From NCBI GenBank assembly GCA_016930675.1, contig JAFGGG010000007.1:1-64000 (forward strand): DNA of 64,000 nucleotides. The letters run 5' to 3'. This document shows, piece by piece, positions 7,762 to 18,310 of this stretch. Each line of letters opens with the position of its first letter. Positions within the stretch are counted from its first letter, which is position 1. The notes under the pieces are model-generated. The model saw only the letters and a program-made list of their open reading frames with translations. It was not told the DNA's origin and made no database searches. This stretch comes from Spirochaetales bacterium. GTDB taxonomy: Bacteria > Spirochaetota > Spirochaetia > SZUA-6 > RPPD01. Both the position numbers and the translations under genes were made by a program.

Positions 7762-9525
7762 TCATTCTTCATCCGTCTTAAAATTGGTGATTATTCCCTC
7801 AAGGATCTCGGTATTTTGGATATTATTTTTACACAAATCGGCGAGGACCGTGATTGATTTTGACATCTGATTGATTTCATTGGTTGTGGTAATAATAGCA
7901 CCTTTATTATCATTCGTTAGGGATAAAACATTTTTAATTGATTCTTCGATATGTGCGGTACGGCTGTTTATTTCCTGTGAAGAATTTTTGACCTCTTCTG
8001 TTATGGTAACCAAACTGCCCAGCGCATTGGTTATCTGCCCGGAGCCGGCGGTAAGTTCTTTCATACCGGTTCTCATCTCGTTCATACTGTCGGATACATC
8101 CACAATACCCTTGATAATTTCATTTATTTTTGTGTAGGTTTGTTTTGAGATTTCTGATGTTGCTCCGATTTTATCAATTATTGTCTTAAGTGAGCTCGAA
8201 ATATCGGTCGCGTTGGTTGCGGTTGTCTCCGCAAGTTTTCTGATTTCATCGGCTACCACGAGGAATCCTTTGCCGTAATCACCGGCATGTGCCGCTTCAA
8301 TCGCCGCATTCATGGCCAGCAGATTGGTCTGTTTGGCTACATTATTGATAATATCGATCAACTCAATAATAACCGAGGCCGAGCTGGCAATGCCTTCTAT
8401 TGAATTTGTCATAATCTCCATATCGCTTTCGCCGCCTTGTCCCAGCTTAACCAGCTTGTCCGCCAGCTGTTTTTTTTCTTCCGCCACTTTAGCGATATTG
8501 ATTATCGAGGCAATCATCTCTTCAATCGAAGCGGTTGACTGGTTCACACTTGAGGACTGTTCTTCGATCAAATTAACGACCTTTTCAATAAACTTATTAA
8601 TTTCCTCTATCGAACTGCTTGATCCCCCCATTTCATCGGTCAATCTGTTTGTCCTTTCCATAACTGAAGTCATTGTTCGTGAGATATGCTCCATTACCGA
8701 TGATACTTCGCGGGAGCCGTCCGAGAGGGTCCCTCCGATGCTTTTAGTTTTACTTCCGACGCCCTTTAATTTATCAACAACACCGCGCAGGTAGTGAATA
8801 AAATTATTAAAGTACGCCGCCAACGTTCCCAGTTCATCCTTTGTACTAATCTCAAGCTGTTTTGTTAAATCACCCTGACCTTCGGATATCTGTTTTACTT
8901 TTAAGGAGAGATTTTTCAAAGGCGTTAAAATGACTTTACTCATGATTAAAGACATACATATGATTGCAAAAAACAAAATTGCCAAAAAAAGTACTGAAAT
9001 TATAAGCAGGAAGGTATTCCTCTGCTCATACATTTCCGCTTTTTTTATGTAAAAACAGATTATCCAATTCCAATAATCATATTTCATAAATTTACAGAAA
9101 TACTCATTATTATTTAACAAAAAATCTATTTCACCCTGTCTTCTTTTGTCGGTTATTATTTGCTCCGCAAAATCACAATCCATGGCCTCAAGCTTTTTCT
9201 TAGATTCAAAATACACAACCTTTTTATCAGTTGTAAAAACACATATCGTCCCGGTATCTCCAAATCCGATTCTTTTTAACTCACTAATGATTTCGGCTTG
9301 GGCTTCCTCAATATGTTTACCTGAAGGAATGAGTCCTGAATAGAATAACTTCATGTAGTGGTCATTAACTACGTTATATGCTTTTTCCAGAATAATCCCA
9401 AAGAGACTGGAATTCAATGTATATATTATATTGTTCATTATAACTGTGGCGAATGCCAAAATCAGTAAAAGCATAAAAATCAGGATTAAAATAGTGGTAA
9501 GATTTATCTTTCCGCGGAGTTTCAT
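7762..9525 (-). CDS. Methyl-accepting chemotaxis protein
   Basis: A 587 aa chemoreceptor. A first membrane segment lies near residues 10-35, a short extracytoplasmic sensor of about 130 residues follows, and the second membrane segment ([17 protein letters not shown]) leads into a HAMP domain with [13 protein letters not shown]. The cytoplasmic coiled coil carries the conserved hairpin tip [15 protein letters not shown] and [16 protein letters not shown]. The ATG at 9525 has AAAGGAG at proper distance; a GTG 18 bases upstream is rejected. The signal sensed is unknown. A strong promoter sits at 9550-9578. Confidence 0.93.
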   Translation of the reverse strand: MKLRGKINLTTILILIFMLLLILAFATVIMNNIIYTLNSSLFGIILEKAYNVVNDHYMKLFYSGLIPSGKHIEEAQAEIISELKRIGFGDTGTICVFTTDKKVVYFESKKKLEAMDCDFAEQIITDKRRQGEIDFLLNNNEYFCKFMKYDYWNWIICFYIKKAEMYEQRNTFLLIISVLFLAILFFAIICMSLIMSKVILTPLKNLSLKVKQISEGQGDLTKQLEISTKDELGTLAAYFNNFIHYLRGVVDKLKGVGSKTKSIGGTLSDGSREVSSVMEHISRTMTSVMERTNRLTDEMGGSSSSIEEINKFIEKVVNLIEEQSSSVNQSTASIEEMIASIINIAKVAEEKKQLADKLVKLGQGGESDMEIMTNSIEGIASSASVIIELIDIINNVAKQTNLLAMNAAIEAAHAGDYGKGFLVVADEIRKLAETTATNATDISSSLKTIIDKIGATSEISKQTYTKINEIIKGIVDVSDSMNEMRTGMKELTAGSGQITNALGSLVTITEEVKNSSQEINSRTAHIEESIKNVLSLTNDNKGAIITTTNEINQMSKSITVLADLCKNNIQNTEILEGIITNFKTDEE

Positions 9526-9549
9526 AAATGAATCTCCTTTCACTTATCA

Positions 9550-9578
9550 AGTATATTGTAGTTTACAATCTAGTCCAA
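9550..9578 (-). promoter_or_regulatory. Promoter of the chemoreceptor gene
   Basis: Minus strand TTGGAC (9578-9573), 17-bp spacer, TATACT (9555-9550), 25 bases before the start. The -35 overlaps the last codons of the threonine aldolase gene. Confidence 0.6.
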
Positions 9579-10607
9579 ATGCTTTTTTACATCTTTCAAA
9601 AAAAAATCAATACTCTGTTTTGTGGTGGCCCAGGAACACATCAACCTGGCGCCGCCCACACCGATAAAGTTATAAAAACGCCAGCCCGCAGCTCTCAAAC
9701 CTGAAACCACTGAGTCGGGCATATCCGCGAAAACAGCATTAGCCTCGACAGGAAACTTAATCTTTACTCCGTTTATTTTATCCAGTTCCGTTTTTAAATA
9801 GCGGGCCATCTTATTGGCATGCGCGGCGTTTTTTTTCCACACATCATGCCCCAACAGCCCCAACCAGGGGGTGGATAAATATCTCATTTTAGAAGCCAAC
9901 TGTCCTGCCTGTTTACAGCGGTAGGCAAAATCCCGGGCCTGGTCCTTATTAAAAAAAACAACCGCTTCCCCTACGGCCAGGCCGTTTTTAACACCGCCCA
10001 AACACAGCACATCAATTCCGGCCTTCCAGGTAAGTTCCGCCGGAGTCAGATTTAAAAAAACAAGCGCATTGGCAAAGCGGGCACCGTCCATATGTAATTT
10101 CAAATCATACTTACAGGCAACATCCCTGATGGCCTGAAGCTCGCCAGGAGTATACACGGTTCCCAGTTCCGTGGCCTGAGTCAGACTGATAACCTTGGGT
10201 TTGGGATAATGAATATCGCTGCGCCTGGTTATTATCTTCTCAACCTCCCCGGCATCTAATTTCCCGTTTTGTCCCTTCGCCAACAGAATTTTTGAACCAT
10301 TGGAAGCAAATTCCGGAGCTCCGCACTCATTGGTTTCAATATGAGCGGTTTCGTGACAGATAATGCTGTGATATGATTGACAAAGTGAGGCCAGGGCCAG
10401 CGCGTTAGCCGCGGTTCCATTGAACACGAAAAATATCTCACAGTCTGTTTCAAATATCTTCCGAAAGAGATCACAGACTTTTTGCGTATAGGAATCTTCG
10501 CCGTACGCCAATGAGAAATCACGATTGGCTTCTATCATGCTTTGTACGGCCTGAGGACAGATACCCGAGTAATTATCACTGGCAAACTGTATTTTGTTTA
10601 GACCCAT
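9570..10607 (-). CDS. Low-specificity threonine aldolase
   Basis: PLP enzyme of fold type I that splits threonine or allo-threonine into glycine and acetaldehyde. Length (345 aa) fits the family. Visible features: FASDNYSGICPQAV at the N-terminus, HETAHIETNE, the LHMDGARFANAL motif with the PLP Asp, and the PLP Lys in CLGGVKNGLAVGEAV. Glycine formation could feed one-carbon metabolism, relevant in a genome with a Wood-Ljungdahl operon. It stands alone between the chemoreceptor and the GH3 gene. Confidence 0.9.
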   Translation of the reverse strand: MGLNKIQFASDNYSGICPQAVQSMIEANRDFSLAYGEDSYTQKVCDLFRKIFETDCEIFFVFNGTAANALALASLCQSYHSIICHETAHIETNECGAPEFASNGSKILLAKGQNGKLDAGEVEKIITRRSDIHYPKPKVISLTQATELGTVYTPGELQAIRDVACKYDLKLHMDGARFANALVFLNLTPAELTWKAGIDVLCLGGVKNGLAVGEAVVFFNKDQARDFAYRCKQAGQLASKMRYLSTPWLGLLGHDVWKKNAAHANKMARYLKTELDKINGVKIKFPVEANAVFADMPDSVVSGLRAAGWRFYNFIGVGGARLMCSWATTKQSIDFFLKDVKKHLD

Positions 10608-10692
10608 TTTGATACTGAATAATATGATTTTTTAATATTTCATGCAAGCATTATAAAAAAAGCGGCGTTTTTCGGTTAACCAACTTGGGATT

Positions 10693-12834
10693 CTATTTTT
10701 TTAACGCGCTTACGTTCAATTTTTTCTGTACAGTACGGGCAGCGCCCAGCTCTTTTTGCCAACTGCCCGGAGACACTCCGCCTATGGTTATTAAAAAATC
10801 GCCCGGCTCTAAAATCCTTACTCCGCTGTTGTCCACATATTCCAGCATGGCGGGAGTAATAGTAAAGGCTACCTGCTTCTCTTGCTTGGGTTTTAATGTT
10901 ACTCTTTTAAAATCCTTAAGTTCATAAAGCGGAACTTCGAGGGGAGCGTTAAGCTTGGAAATATACAGCTGTACCACCTCTTCCGCAACTCTTTCGCCCC
11001 GATTTGCCACATTTACCGTCACTTTTACTTTTCTCCCGATTTTAACAGGTGATTCGCTGATTGTTAGAGCGCTGTAAGAAAAGCGGGTATAACTTAAGCC
11101 GAAACCGAACGGGTAAAGAGGCGGTTTCTTCATGTACCTGTACGTTCTGCCCCGCATTGCATAATTATTAAACACAGGCAGATCCGCTACTGATCTGGGA
11201 ACCGTAACGGGCAGGCGTCCGGACGGAACAGCGTCCCCGAACAAAATATCGGCCACGGCATTGCCCCCTTCCTCTCCCGGATACCAGATATACACTATGG
11301 CAGCCACCACATCATGGATCTCGGGAATCGCCACGGGACTGCCTCCTGAAATCAGTAAAATAACAGGCTTGCCTACTTCAGATATATCTTTAATAAATTC
11401 AATTTGATTTTTCGGCAAACCGATGCCCGCTCTGTCCCCAAAATTCTTGGCGCCGATTGCCTCACCAAACTCGCCTTCCAGCAGAGGGGAAAGCCCCATA
11501 GCCGCGATCACGACATCGGAACCTTCTATAAAACCCTTTACCCAGTTCACGGGATTCGGATTCGCTTGATTTAAAAGGCTGCCCTGGTAAAATTGAATAG
11601 TGGTATTCTTACTCACTTTACCGGCAATTCCTTCCAGTAACGTAACCATACGGCTACTCACACCGTAATAGCTGCCTAATAAAATATCGGTATTGGTCGC
11701 GTTCGGCCCCACAACACAGATACTGGAAATATTTTTATCCAAAGGCAGTATATTATCCTTATTTTTAAGCAGCACTATTGATTTTAAGGCGGCTTGTTTT
11801 GCCAACTGACGGTGTTTTTTACAGTTAATCACATTCTCACCTAGTGCTTTATAGGGATCTTTTTCGGGAGGATCAAACATTCCCAATCTAAAACGTATCA
11901 TAAACAACCAGTAAAGGGCTTTATCTATCCTTTGTTCGTTTAAAAGTCCCTCCCGCACCGCGGCCATCAAATCTTCTACCAAGCCATTAATAATCAGATC
12001 GCAGCCGTTATTGACCGCCAAGGCAGCCGATTCGACCGGATTTTTCGTAACTCCGTGCCCCGTATGGAAATCGCGTACCGCCCAGCCGTCTGTGGTAATA
12101 TAACCTTTAAACTTCCACTTGGTTCTCGCTATCTCGAGTAACAACCGCGGATGCGCGCAACAGGGCATTCCGTTCAGACGATTATAGGCGCCCATAATCC
12201 CGGCCACTCCGGCATCTACCAGCGCTTTGAAAGCCGGCAAATACGTCTCGAACAAATCTTTTTCCGGGATCTTAGCATCGAACTCATGACGAAGCTTTTC
12301 CGGACCGCTGTGCACCGCGAAATGTTTGGCGCACGCCGCTGCTTTTAGATACTTCTTGTGATTTCCCTGCAGCCCTTTAACGAACGCCGTTCCTATTTTA
12401 GCTGTCAGGCAGGGATCTTCACCAAAGGTTTCCTGCCCCCTGCCCCAGCGGGGATCTCTGAATATATTAATATTGGGGCTAAAAAAGGTGAGCCCGTGGA
12501 ATATCTTCGTTCCGCCATGTTTTTTCGAGATGTTATACTTTGCCCTGGCCTCGTCTGAAATCGCAGTGGCTAGCTTAAAAATCAGATCGGTGTCAAAGGT
12601 CGCTCCCAAGGCAATAGCCTGGGGGAACACGGTCGCATTTCCCGCCCTGGCCACTCCATGCAGACACTCATTACACCACACATACTCCGGAATTCCCAGA
12701 CGGGGTATGGCCTTATTGATAAAGATTAATTGAGATACCTTTTCCGGAAGAGTAAGCCGCGAAATAAGATCGGCAACTCTTTGTTCAAATGATTTCGTGT
12801 GATCGCTATACATAGGCACTGTGTTTTGCTCCAC
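10693..12834 (-). CDS. GH3 family beta-xylosidase/beta-glucosidase
   Basis: A 713 aa cytoplasmic GH3 enzyme with no signal peptide. The order is the N-terminal barrel, the alpha/beta sandwich and a C-terminal fibronectin-III-like domain (VNVANRGERVAEEVVQLYI). The catalytic nucleophile is Asp249 in GYITTDGWAV, and KHFAVHSGPE and NINIFRDPRWGRGQE are conserved substrate segments. Several of these motifs resemble xylan beta-xylosidases. With the secreted GH10 enzyme it would complete xylo-oligosaccharide breakdown. No transporter for the sugars is in the window. Substrate choice between xylose and glucose is not certain. Confidence 0.9.
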   Translation of the reverse strand: MEQNTVPMYSDHTKSFEQRVADLISRLTLPEKVSQLIFINKAIPRLGIPEYVWCNECLHGVARAGNATVFPQAIALGATFDTDLIFKLATAISDEARAKYNISKKHGGTKIFHGLTFFSPNINIFRDPRWGRGQETFGEDPCLTAKIGTAFVKGLQGNHKKYLKAAACAKHFAVHSGPEKLRHEFDAKIPEKDLFETYLPAFKALVDAGVAGIMGAYNRLNGMPCCAHPRLLLEIARTKWKFKGYITTDGWAVRDFHTGHGVTKNPVESAALAVNNGCDLIINGLVEDLMAAVREGLLNEQRIDKALYWLFMIRFRLGMFDPPEKDPYKALGENVINCKKHRQLAKQAALKSIVLLKNKDNILPLDKNISSICVVGPNATNTDILLGSYYGVSSRMVTLLEGIAGKVSKNTTIQFYQGSLLNQANPNPVNWVKGFIEGSDVVIAAMGLSPLLEGEFGEAIGAKNFGDRAGIGLPKNQIEFIKDISEVGKPVILLISGGSPVAIPEIHDVVAAIVYIWYPGEEGGNAVADILFGDAVPSGRLPVTVPRSVADLPVFNNYAMRGRTYRYMKKPPLYPFGFGLSYTRFSYSALTISESPVKIGRKVKVTVNVANRGERVAEEVVQLYISKLNAPLEVPLYELKDFKRVTLKPKQEKQVAFTITPAMLEYVDNSGVRILEPGDFLITIGGVSPGSWQKELGAARTVQKKLNVSALKK

Positions 12835-12887
12835 AATTAAATTATTAAAAAACCACCGCTAAAGTACTTTACTATGCGGAAAATAAT

Positions 12888-13259
12888 TTATTTATTCAAC
12901 TTCTTTAAAGCATTATCCACTACTACCTGCAGGTCATCCAGCGCCAGCGGTTTCTCCAACACATCATTAATAAGTTTATGCTTATAAAACTCATCCACCA
13001 ATTTTTTATCAGCGTAAGCTGTAACCAGGATTCCGTGTTTATAAGCGTTTTTCTTTTTTGCCGCCACAAGCAAATCAAAGCCGTCCAGACCGGGCATCTT
13101 ATAATCAACTATGATAATGTCGTACGTATTCTTGTCTAAATCTGCCAGCGCAGCCTTTGCGTTGCTGAAGGTAGTGATGTTATACGTATCAAAAAAGGCC
13201 TCAACACTAAAAAGAATTATGGCTTCATCATCAACTACCATTATTTTTCTGTTGTCCAT
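12888..13259 (-). CDS. Single-domain response regulator (receiver only)
   Basis: A 123 aa receiver domain with no output domain. The acidic pocket is Asp10-Asp11, phospho-acceptor Asp52 in IIVDYKMPGLDG, Thr in LVTAYAD, and Lys in VLEKPL. Its start codon lies one base after the stop of the hybrid kinase, so the two are co-translated and almost certainly partners. A lone receiver usually acts as a phosphotransfer sink or by protein contact. The target is not visible here. Confidence 0.92.
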   Translation of the reverse strand: MDNRKIMVVDDEAIILFSVEAFFDTYNITTFSNAKAALADLDKNTYDIIIVDYKMPGLDGFDLLVAAKKKNAYKHGILVTAYADKKLVDEFYKHKLINDVLEKPLALDDLQVVVDNALKKLNK

Positions 13260-13260
13260 T

Positions 13261-16200
13261 TCATACTTCCTTTATTTTTATAATGAAACATGTTCCTTTA
13301 CCTTTTTCAGAAATAACATTAATATCCCAATCATGCTTTAACAACACTTTTTTTACACTGTATAAGCCCAAGCCATTATTGTCAGCTACGGATTTGGTTG
13401 AATAAAAAGCATTAAATATATCTTTTATATCTTTATCGTCAATCCCGCAACCGTCATCCGCAACTTTTATAACGGTCTCATTTTTAATTTTCTTTATGGA
13501 AATATCTATATTTCCATCTTCAGCAATTGCCTCCAAAGCATTATTAATTAAATTAACAAAAATAAAAAAAACAGCGCCCCTGTCACCGCGAACCTTCAGT
13601 CCCTTTTCTATTTTCACGTTAACCTTGACGCCCTGTGCTATTTTATGCTTAAGCAAATCAAGGACAGATGTTAGTATCCTGTTAAAATCCAATTGCTCCT
13701 GTTTATACTCACCGTCCGAATATAATATTTTTAGGTCTTTTATAATACCCGCTATTCTTTCTACACTGATGTCCATATGCTCCAAACAGGTATTCAATTT
13801 CTTATGACTCTTGAAATCAGAATCTTTTATTATTTTTTTTATATTTGCCAAAGGTGCCGAGATGCCGCTTAAAGGATTCAACAACTCATGAGAAATCCCG
13901 CCCACAAGCATTCCCAGCGAAGCGAATTTATCCCGTTCGTAATTTTGTTTGGTCAGCTCCCGATTGCGCAGCAAAGTCTCAATTCTCGACAACAATTCGT
14001 TAAAGTGAAAAGGTTTGGAAATAAAGTCAATAGCTCCCTTTTCCAAACCCTTTATCGTTTCTTTCCGGCCGGATTTGGCAGTGAGAAATATAAACGGAAT
14101 GTCCCTGTAACTTTTATCACCGGAAACGGCTTCCAACAGTTTATACCCGTCCATAGAATCCATCATGATATCCGAAATAATCAAATGCATCCGTGTAGTC
14201 TCCTTAAGTTTTGCCACGGCCTGGATACCGTTTTCCGCGCAATACACATTATAATTTCTGCTTATCACCTTTTTCATTAAATTGAGCAGATCTCTATTGT
14301 CTTCTACGATAAGAATATTATACAGTTTCTTCCCTGCAATCTCCTGCTCCGCGACATCACCATATTCAGGCAAAGGACTGTAGTAAGAAGCGGAGAGGGG
14401 CAGTATATCCAGAGGTTTTTCTTCCCCCCGGTACAAGGGTAACAACACGCTAAATTTACTCCCTACATTTTTTTTGCTTTCCACTAAAACAGTACCGCTC
14501 AATTCCTTGGCAATGCGGGATACAATCGTAAGGCCCATGCCTATGCCCTGAATGTTTTCTTTATTATGGGAAAGCTGATAGTAGGGAAGAAAGATTTTAT
14601 CCAATTGATCCTCAGCAATCCCCACCCCCGTATCCTCGATGTTAAGTTCCGCTTCTGCATCCGTAACAGTCAATGATACGGATACAGTACCGCCCTTTTT
14701 ATTATACTTGATAGCGTTTTCCAATAAATTATTGATTATCCTTTCAATCGCCAATGCATCAGCTTTAACTAATACTTTGTCAGTAATTTCCCCGATGCGG
14801 ATTGTAATCTTGTTTTTCTCCGCGAGCCTGGAAAACAGCTCTGCCTTTTTACTTATGAGTTCGGACAGATTCAATACCGAATCATGATTATAGATACGCA
14901 TACCGCGTTCGAAACGCAGTACATCAAAAAAGTTCATCATATCTCTAAGGAGCTTCTCGATGTTTTGTTTGATTATTTTTAATTCAGGTGAAAGCCCCGC
15001 CTTGGTAATATACTCATCCAGATAGTTGCTGATTAATGTCAGCGGTGTTTTAACTTCATGAGCCAGATTTATAAAAAACTCGGTTTTTTCCAAATTTGAA
15101 CGCTCGCTTCTTTCTTTCTCTATTTTCAATCTTTTAAAACGGTCGGAAAGCGCGTATGAAATAATAACCACCATAATCGCCGTACTGAAATGCAGACTAT
15201 AATCGGTCAGTATACTCGGCGCAATAAGGGTAAGCGTGCGCAGACCCCATAAGATTGAGGAGAGGATTACCAGGGAGAATCCAATAAAGAAATAATACAC
15301 GGGCTCATACCGTCTTTTTAAACTGGAAAACGTGGGAACGATAAAACTCGATAAAAGCAGCATGCCGGATGTATTGTGTATAATAAGCAGAAGCGGCGAA
15401 CTTGCAAATACGGCTATAATCATATATAACGCGTAAAGGCCCATTACCGCCAACGCATACATATCGAATCTGGGCAAAAATTTCTTTACTTCAAGAAATA
15501 CCCGCATAAACTGAATCCCGCAGATCTGTGACGCAAAGGTTAGCATTATGTAGATGGTAAAATTAAACTCGGGAAGTGAAGGCCAGAAAAACTGAAACCC
15601 CAAACCTGTTCGTGCCAGTTGAAAAACACCCAGACTTACGATAAGCAGGGCGAAGAATAAATAAATAAGGTCTTTATGCGACAAGAGAAGGAATAAATTA
15701 TAAACAACCATTATGAATAACAGGCCGGAATAAAAGCCGATCAGTATATTCCGGAGACCTTGCTCTGTAAAGAAAACCGTTTTTGTGGTGATGTGCATGG
15801 GAAGAAATAGCGGAAAATTTCTTTCCCGTACGCGCAGATAGATTGTCATGCGGGGACTATCTGAAAAATCCAATTGAAATATAAAAAAGCGGTGAGGAAT
15901 TTCCCGTCTGGAAAAAGGATAGTTATAACCGGCGCGTCGCACCGAATAGTCTCCCCTGTCATCAACACAAAAAATGTCGATCTGCGAAAGCCACGGTTCT
16001 TCTACTACCAGAATCCAATCCAGGTTTGAGTTGTTTTGCACGCTTAAACGCAGCCAGTATACGGATTCCGAATATCCGAAAAAAGGTTCTTCCTGATCCG
16101 ACCGTTTGAACTGTTCGCTTATATAAGCTGTCATTACATCATCCATGCTCAATGAAGACTGTTTATCCTCAAGGTACCATATATTTTTCCCTACATTGTA

Positions 16201-16311
16201 TAATTGCTTCTGTTCATAGAGAATGACAGTATCCGGATCATGATCGATTGCCCATGTCTTAATAATTGCCAAACATAATAACAGTATTAGAAGTGTTATT
16301 CTTTTCTGCAT
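13261..16311 (-). CDS. 7TMR-DISM hybrid sensor histidine kinase with two kinase modules and a receiver
   Basis: A 1016 aa sensor. A signal segment (1-20), a periplasmic DISMED2-type carbohydrate-binding-like domain (about 30-170) and seven membrane helices (about 188-390) form the sensor. Then come HisKA with His418 (NLAHEVKTPL), an ATPase domain (NNLLENAIKYN, EDTGVGIAE), a receiver with Asp714, and a second kinase module with His808 (GGISHELLNPLSG) and its own ATPase domain (DDGCGIDDKD, GLGLYSVKKVL). Two complete kinase modules in one chain are uncommon. The coupled receiver downstream is the likely recipient of the second module. Confidence 0.92.
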   Translation of the reverse strand: MQKRITLLILLLCLAIIKTWAIDHDPDTVILYEQKQLYNVGKNIWYLEDKQSSLSMDDVMTAYISEQFKRSDQEEPFFGYSESVYWLRLSVQNNSNLDWILVVEEPWLSQIDIFCVDDRGDYSVRRAGYNYPFSRREIPHRFFIFQLDFSDSPRMTIYLRVRERNFPLFLPMHITTKTVFFTEQGLRNILIGFYSGLLFIMVVYNLFLLLSHKDLIYLFFALLIVSLGVFQLARTGLGFQFFWPSLPEFNFTIYIMLTFASQICGIQFMRVFLEVKKFLPRFDMYALAVMGLYALYMIIAVFASSPLLLIIHNTSGMLLLSSFIVPTFSSLKRRYEPVYYFFIGFSLVILSSILWGLRTLTLIAPSILTDYSLHFSTAIMVVIISYALSDRFKRLKIEKERSERSNLEKTEFFINLAHEVKTPLTLISNYLDEYITKAGLSPELKIIKQNIEKLLRDMMNFFDVLRFERGMRIYNHDSVLNLSELISKKAELFSRLAEKNKITIRIGEITDKVLVKADALAIERIINNLLENAIKYNKKGGTVSVSLTVTDAEAELNIEDTGVGIAEDQLDKIFLPYYQLSHNKENIQGIGMGLTIVSRIAKELSGTVLVESKKNVGSKFSVLLPLYRGEEKPLDILPLSASYYSPLPEYGDVAEQEIAGKKLYNILIVEDNRDLLNLMKKVISRNYNVYCAENGIQAVAKLKETTRMHLIISDIMMDSMDGYKLLEAVSGDKSYRDIPFIFLTAKSGRKETIKGLEKGAIDFISKPFHFNELLSRIETLLRNRELTKQNYERDKFASLGMLVGGISHELLNPLSGISAPLANIKKIIKDSDFKSHKKLNTCLEHMDISVERIAGIIKDLKILYSDGEYKQEQLDFNRILTSVLDLLKHKIAQGVKVNVKIEKGLKVRGDRGAVFFIFVNLINNALEAIAEDGNIDISIKKIKNETVIKVADDGCGIDDKDIKDIFNAFYSTKSVADNNGLGLYSVKKVLLKHDWDINVISEKGKGTCFIIKIKEV

Positions 16312-16446
16312 TTTTATATTATCTGGATATTACACCGAATACTTTTTTTCGTCTATTACATTATTATGCTTATCAATGATTGTAGGAACCAGTTAAATAT
16401 TGTAGTTTTTAAGAAACCGAAATTTTAAATATAAGTAAGCTGATTT

Positions 16447-18033
16447 ATGATAAATATCCGTGATGATAATGATTTTATTAATGAGTACCTCCGCGATGAA
16501 TCCCGCCTGACAGGAAAGGCCGACTCCATATCCTTTCCTCAGAGTGAAGCAGAAATTCAAGAAGCAGTAAATAAATTTTCACAGAGTTCTACTCCCGTTA
16601 CCATTCAGGGATCACGCACGGGTATTACGGGCGGCGCGGTGCCTATGCAAGGTCATATCCTGAACCTGAGCCGTATGAATAATATTCTGGGGCTGCGCCA
16701 TGTGCAACAGAATAATATTTTTTATTTGACGGTACAGCCCGGACTTAAACTGCAGGACTTGGTTCAAACCATAGACACAAAACAGTTTGATACTGCGGAT
16801 TGGAGCGAACAGTCATTGGCCGCCCTCAAGGTTTTTTTACGGCAGGGCTCCTATTTTTTTCCGCCCGATCCCACCGAAACCACAGCCTCATTAGGAGGCA
16901 TGGCGGCCTGCAACGCCTCCGGCGCGCGTTCTTTTTATTACGGCCCGACGCGAAACTATATTCAGGCCATGAATATTATTCTCACTGACGGCGGCAAACT
17001 TTGTGTCCGGCGCGGCGAGCAGCGTTCCAACGACGGTCGTTTTACACTTAGTGTTCAAGCAGTCGGTGCGGAAAAAAAATATTCCATCAGCGGCCGCATC
17101 CCTTGCTATGCAAGGCCGCCGGTAAAAAACGCGGCCGGATATTTTTCCGGCAGGAACATAGACCTGATCGATCTTTTCATCGGGTCCGAAGGAACATTGG
17201 GTGTTATTTCGCAAATTGAGCTAAAACTAATTCCCGCGCCGGCGCATATATGGGGAGGAATATTTTTCTTTGCCCAAGAGAAAGCGGCTGTGGAATTTGC
17301 GAACATATTACGCCAAGATAACTTTTTAGAAACACCACAAACCGCACACACACGGCTTGCAGCGATCGAATTTTTTGATAGCCGAGCGCTTGATTTGGTG
17401 AGTACCCTTGCCGACGCGGAATACCCTCATCCGCCAGAAACGGCGAAAGCAGCCCTTTACCTGGAAGCACACTCGGACAATGAGGAGCGTATCGGGGAAT
17501 ACTTTATGCATGTGGCCCAGCAGCTGGAAGAGAAGGGAGAGGATCCGGACCTCAACTGGCTGGCATACGATAAAAAGCAGATGAAAAAACTTACCGATTT
17601 CCGGCACACGGTACCCGAAGCGGTTAATCTGTTATTGGATACATATAAAAAAATGCATCCGCACATTACCAAATTGGGCACGGATATGGCGGTCCCGGAT
17701 GAAAAACTGCTCGAGGTCTACCGGCTCTACCGCTCCCTGCTGGAACCATCCGGTTTGGACTTCACCATGTTCGGTCATATCGGTGACAATCATATCCATG
17801 CCAATATTATTCCCAAAAACGCAGCTGAGTACGCCCGGGGCAAATTACTCTATACCGAAATCGCTCACGCGGTGCTTGCTATGGACGGCACGATTTCCGC
17901 GGAGCACGGCATCGGCAAATTAAAAACAGAACTGCTTAAGGCCATGTACGGAGAGAGCGGCATAAAAGAAATGAAAAAGTTAAAGGAATACTTTGATCCC
18001 AAAAACATGTTTAATCAGGGAAATCTTTGGTAA
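16447..18033 (+). CDS. FAD-linked oxidase (glycolate oxidase GlcD/D-lactate dehydrogenase type)
   Basis: A 528 aa flavoprotein with a PCMH FAD-binding domain (TIQGSRTGITGGAVPMQG at about 57-74, and IGSEGTLGVISQIELKL) and a C-terminal FAD-oxidase domain with HIGDNHIHANI and SAEHGIGKLK. It oxidises 2-hydroxyacids such as D-lactate or glycolate. There is no adjacent GlcE/GlcF or EtfAB partner, so the acceptor is unclear. An insertion about residues 205-215 replaces the usual short loop. It converges with the small zinc-ribbon gene 10 bases downstream. Confidence 0.87.
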   Translation: MINIRDDNDFINEYLRDESRLTGKADSISFPQSEAEIQEAVNKFSQSSTPVTIQGSRTGITGGAVPMQGHILNLSRMNNILGLRHVQQNNIFYLTVQPGLKLQDLVQTIDTKQFDTADWSEQSLAALKVFLRQGSYFFPPDPTETTASLGGMAACNASGARSFYYGPTRNYIQAMNIILTDGGKLCVRRGEQRSNDGRFTLSVQAVGAEKKYSISGRIPCYARPPVKNAAGYFSGRNIDLIDLFIGSEGTLGVISQIELKLIPAPAHIWGGIFFFAQEKAAVEFANILRQDNFLETPQTAHTRLAAIEFFDSRALDLVSTLADAEYPHPPETAKAALYLEAHSDNEERIGEYFMHVAQQLEEKGEDPDLNWLAYDKKQMKKLTDFRHTVPEAVNLLLDTYKKMHPHITKLGTDMAVPDEKLLEVYRLYRSLLEPSGLDFTMFGHIGDNHIHANIIPKNAAEYARGKLLYTEIAHAVLAMDGTISAEHGIGKLKTELLKAMYGESGIKEMKKLKEYFDPKNMFNQGNLW

Positions 18034-18043
18034 ATTATTTTAT

Positions 18044-18310
18044 CTAAAACTCAACCTGATCGATAATCCGCTCGCCGTCGGTTCCGGTCAGGTTCCCGTC
18101 ATAAAAGGTTGAGTTGTTGGGAGAGGGATTGCACGTGGGACAGAAATAGTAGTGGGCATAATGGGAATCCCAGGTGGCTTTATACTGTACGGCATCGGAA
18201 AGCTTGATAGCGGCGCTGCAGTCACCACAGACACCCATTCTCTCTTCCACTCGCTGTTCGAAAGTAGTTCCGGAATGAAAGATCGTGCTTTTGGTATTCG
18301 GGCGTGACAT
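18044..18310 (-). CDS. Small putative zinc-binding protein
   Basis: An 88 aa protein of unknown function. Two Cys pairs, CGDC and CPTC about 35 residues apart, would make a zinc ribbon, with aromatic and His residues (WDSHYAHYYF) between them. The ATG at 18310 has a perfect AAGGAGGT five bases upstream, so the longer reading frame from 18340 is rejected. It stands alone between the FAD oxidase and the AraC gene. No function is assigned. Confidence 0.7.
   Translation of the reverse strand: MSRPNTKSTIFHSGTTFEQRVEERMGVCGDCSAAIKLSDAVQYKATWDSHYAHYYFCPTCNPSPNNSTFYDGNLTGTDGERIIDQVEF

Noticed and set aside
8312-8794. Plus-strand open frame of 160 codons opposite the chemoreceptor
   Set aside because: A mirror of the repetitive coiled-coil coding sequence; no start signals and Ser/Ile-rich composition.
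10640-10692. Terminator downstream of the GH3 gene
   Set aside because: A T-run is present on the minus strand but the preceding sequence does not form a stable stem.
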